Source: Erysipelotrichaceae bacterium UBA2227 (lineage in GTDB: Bacteria; Bacillota_I; Bacilli_A; Erysipelotrichales; Erysipelotrichaceae). From it: a stretch of DNA of 7,035 nucleotides. Location of the stretch: NCBI GenBank assembly GCA_002348095.1, contig DDYT01000037.1, forward strand, positions 1-7,035, given 5' to 3'. A model generated the notes under the pieces. The model searched no databases. It was not told where the DNA came from and saw only the letters and a list, made by a program, of their open reading frames with translations. Below, one piece after another: positions 6,090 to 7,035 of the stretch. How positions within the stretch are numbered: the first letter of the stretch is position 1; every line of letters starts with the position of its first letter. The translations under genes and the position numbers were made by a program.

Positions 6090-7035
6090 TATTTCTTATT
6101 GGGATCAAAGGTGCAGGCATGGCTGCTTTGGCATGCATGCTGCATGATATCGGTGAAACGGTCAGTGGCAGCGATATAGAAAAGCACATTTTTACGGAAG
6201 ATGAACTGCATCGGCGCAACATTTGCATCTATACTTTTGGCAGCCATAAAATAGAGGATTTTTCTACGGTCGTCATCGGCAATGCCTTTTCGGATGACTT
6301 TCCTGAGGTGCGCCAGGCAAGAACGAACAAAACCCTGACGATTTTGCGGTATCATGAGTTCTTGGGAAAACTGATGGAAAACTATCGATCGGTAGCGATT
6401 GCCGGCAGTCACGGAAAAACGACGACGACCAACATGGTTTCGACGATGCTGGGGCAGTTCTTTGATACCGGACACTTAATCGGTGACGGGGATGGCTTGC
6501 TGAACAAGACCGACCGATATCTGGTGGTGGAAGCCTGTGAGTACCGTCGGCACTTTCTGGCCTACAAACCGCAGATTGCCGTAATTACCAATGTAGATAT
6601 CGATCATGTCGATTATTTCAAGGATGAAGCGGATTATGCTTCGGCCTTCGAGCAGTTTTCTGCAAATGTCAGTGAAGTATGCATCGTATTTGGTGATGAT
6701 CCCCGTTCAAGAAACCTGAATCTGTCATCGCGGGCAATGTTTTACGGAATCGACGAAGGTAATGATGTATTGGCTGCCAACATTACGGAGACGGTCACAT
6801 CGACATCGTTCGATGTTTCGATTGCCGGAGTTTTTTACGGCCGTTTTGACTTGCCGTTTGTAGGTACCCATATGTTATATAACAGCCTGGCCGCGATCAC
6901 GATCGGATATCTCGAAGGTCTGACGGCAGCACAGTGCAATCAGGGACTATCATTATTCAAAGGAGCGAAGCGTCGTTTCGTGATTTCTCAGGTCAAGGAC
7001 AGCATATTCATTGATGATTACGCCCATCATCCGAC
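6086..7035 (+). CDS. murC: UDP-N-acetylmuramate–L-alanine ligase, N-terminal part (3' end outside window)
   Basis: MurC joins L-alanine to UDP-MurNAc using ATP, the first amino-acid step of peptidoglycan precursor synthesis in the cytoplasm. About 316 of an expected 430-450 residues are visible. The N-terminal UDP-binding Rossmann motif is GIKGAGMAALA (6-16). The ATP P-loop is GSHGKTTTT (107-115), followed by VVEACEYRRHF (147-157, the Firmicutes form of the central-domain motif) and ITNVDIDHVDYF (167-178) with the conserved Asn and His. DDYAHHP (310-316), the start of the C-terminal ligase domain signature, is the last thing seen before the window ends. The ATG at 6086 overlaps the preceding stop as ATGA and has AGAGGA (6074-6079) 6 bases upstream, which fixes the start. 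No frameshift is visible. Confidence 0.96.
   Translation, partial: MIFLIGIKGAGMAALACMLHDIGETVSGSDIEKHIFTEDELHRRNICIYTFGSHKIEDFSTVVIGNAFSDDFPEVRQARTNKTLTILRYHEFLGKLMENYRSVAIAGSHGKTTTTNMVSTMLGQFFDTGHLIGDGDGLLNKTDRYLVVEACEYRRHFLAYKPQIAVITNVDIDHVDYFKDEADYASAFEQFSANVSEVCIVFGDDPRSRNLNLSSRAMFYGIDEGNDVLAANITETVTSTSFDVSIAGVFYGRFDLPFVGTHMLYNSLAAITIGYLEGLTAAQCNQGLSLFKGAKRRFVISQVKDSIFIDDYAHHP

Noticed and set aside
6020..6475. 151-codon minus-strand open frame opposite murC
   Set aside because: It lies opposite clear MurC motifs including the P-loop; the translation shows no domain and no convincing ribosome binding site was noticed.

Overview
The window reads as the chromosome of a Bacillota (Firmicutes) bacterium. 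TGA is used as a stop and ribosome binding sites are strong GGAGG types. Gene content and order resemble the Bacillus subtilis trmB–ytoP–(ytpP–ytpQ)–ytpR–sftA–murC region. Moderate GC and the simplified version of that cluster suggest an Erysipelotrichia-like lineage, but that placement is inference. There is no sign of a phage, insertion sequence, CRISPR array or rRNA/tRNA gene. All genes lie on the + strand.

Layout: (1) Positions 1–786 hold the 3' part of pnp (polynucleotide phosphorylase), closed by a clear intrinsic terminator at 792–816. (2) A 147-bp intergenic stretch carries that terminator, a short inverted repeat and a probable promoter. (3) From 934 to the right edge runs a tightly packed seven-gene set. 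In order these are a PepV-like M20 dipeptidase, trmB (tRNA m7G46 methyltransferase), an M42 aminopeptidase (ytoP-like), an unrecognised lipoprotein, ytpR (tRNA-binding-domain protein), an unrecognised acidic low-complexity protein, and murC (cut by the window end). Every junction is an overlap or a gap of under 20 bp, and no internal terminator was seen, so one transcript with translational coupling is likely.

How the genes fit together: the two metallopeptidases would release amino acids from peptides, TrmB modifies tRNA, and MurC adds L-Ala to UDP-MurNAc in peptidoglycan precursor synthesis. The least explained parts are the lipoprotein and the 225-residue acidic protein. The latter sits where B. 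subtilis encodes the DNA translocase SftA, but it has no motor domain. It shows a striking pair-of-pairs motif layout: L-[MI]-S-L-F plus a run of Glu at both ends, and two internal ISP-[MI]-[FY]-G motifs.
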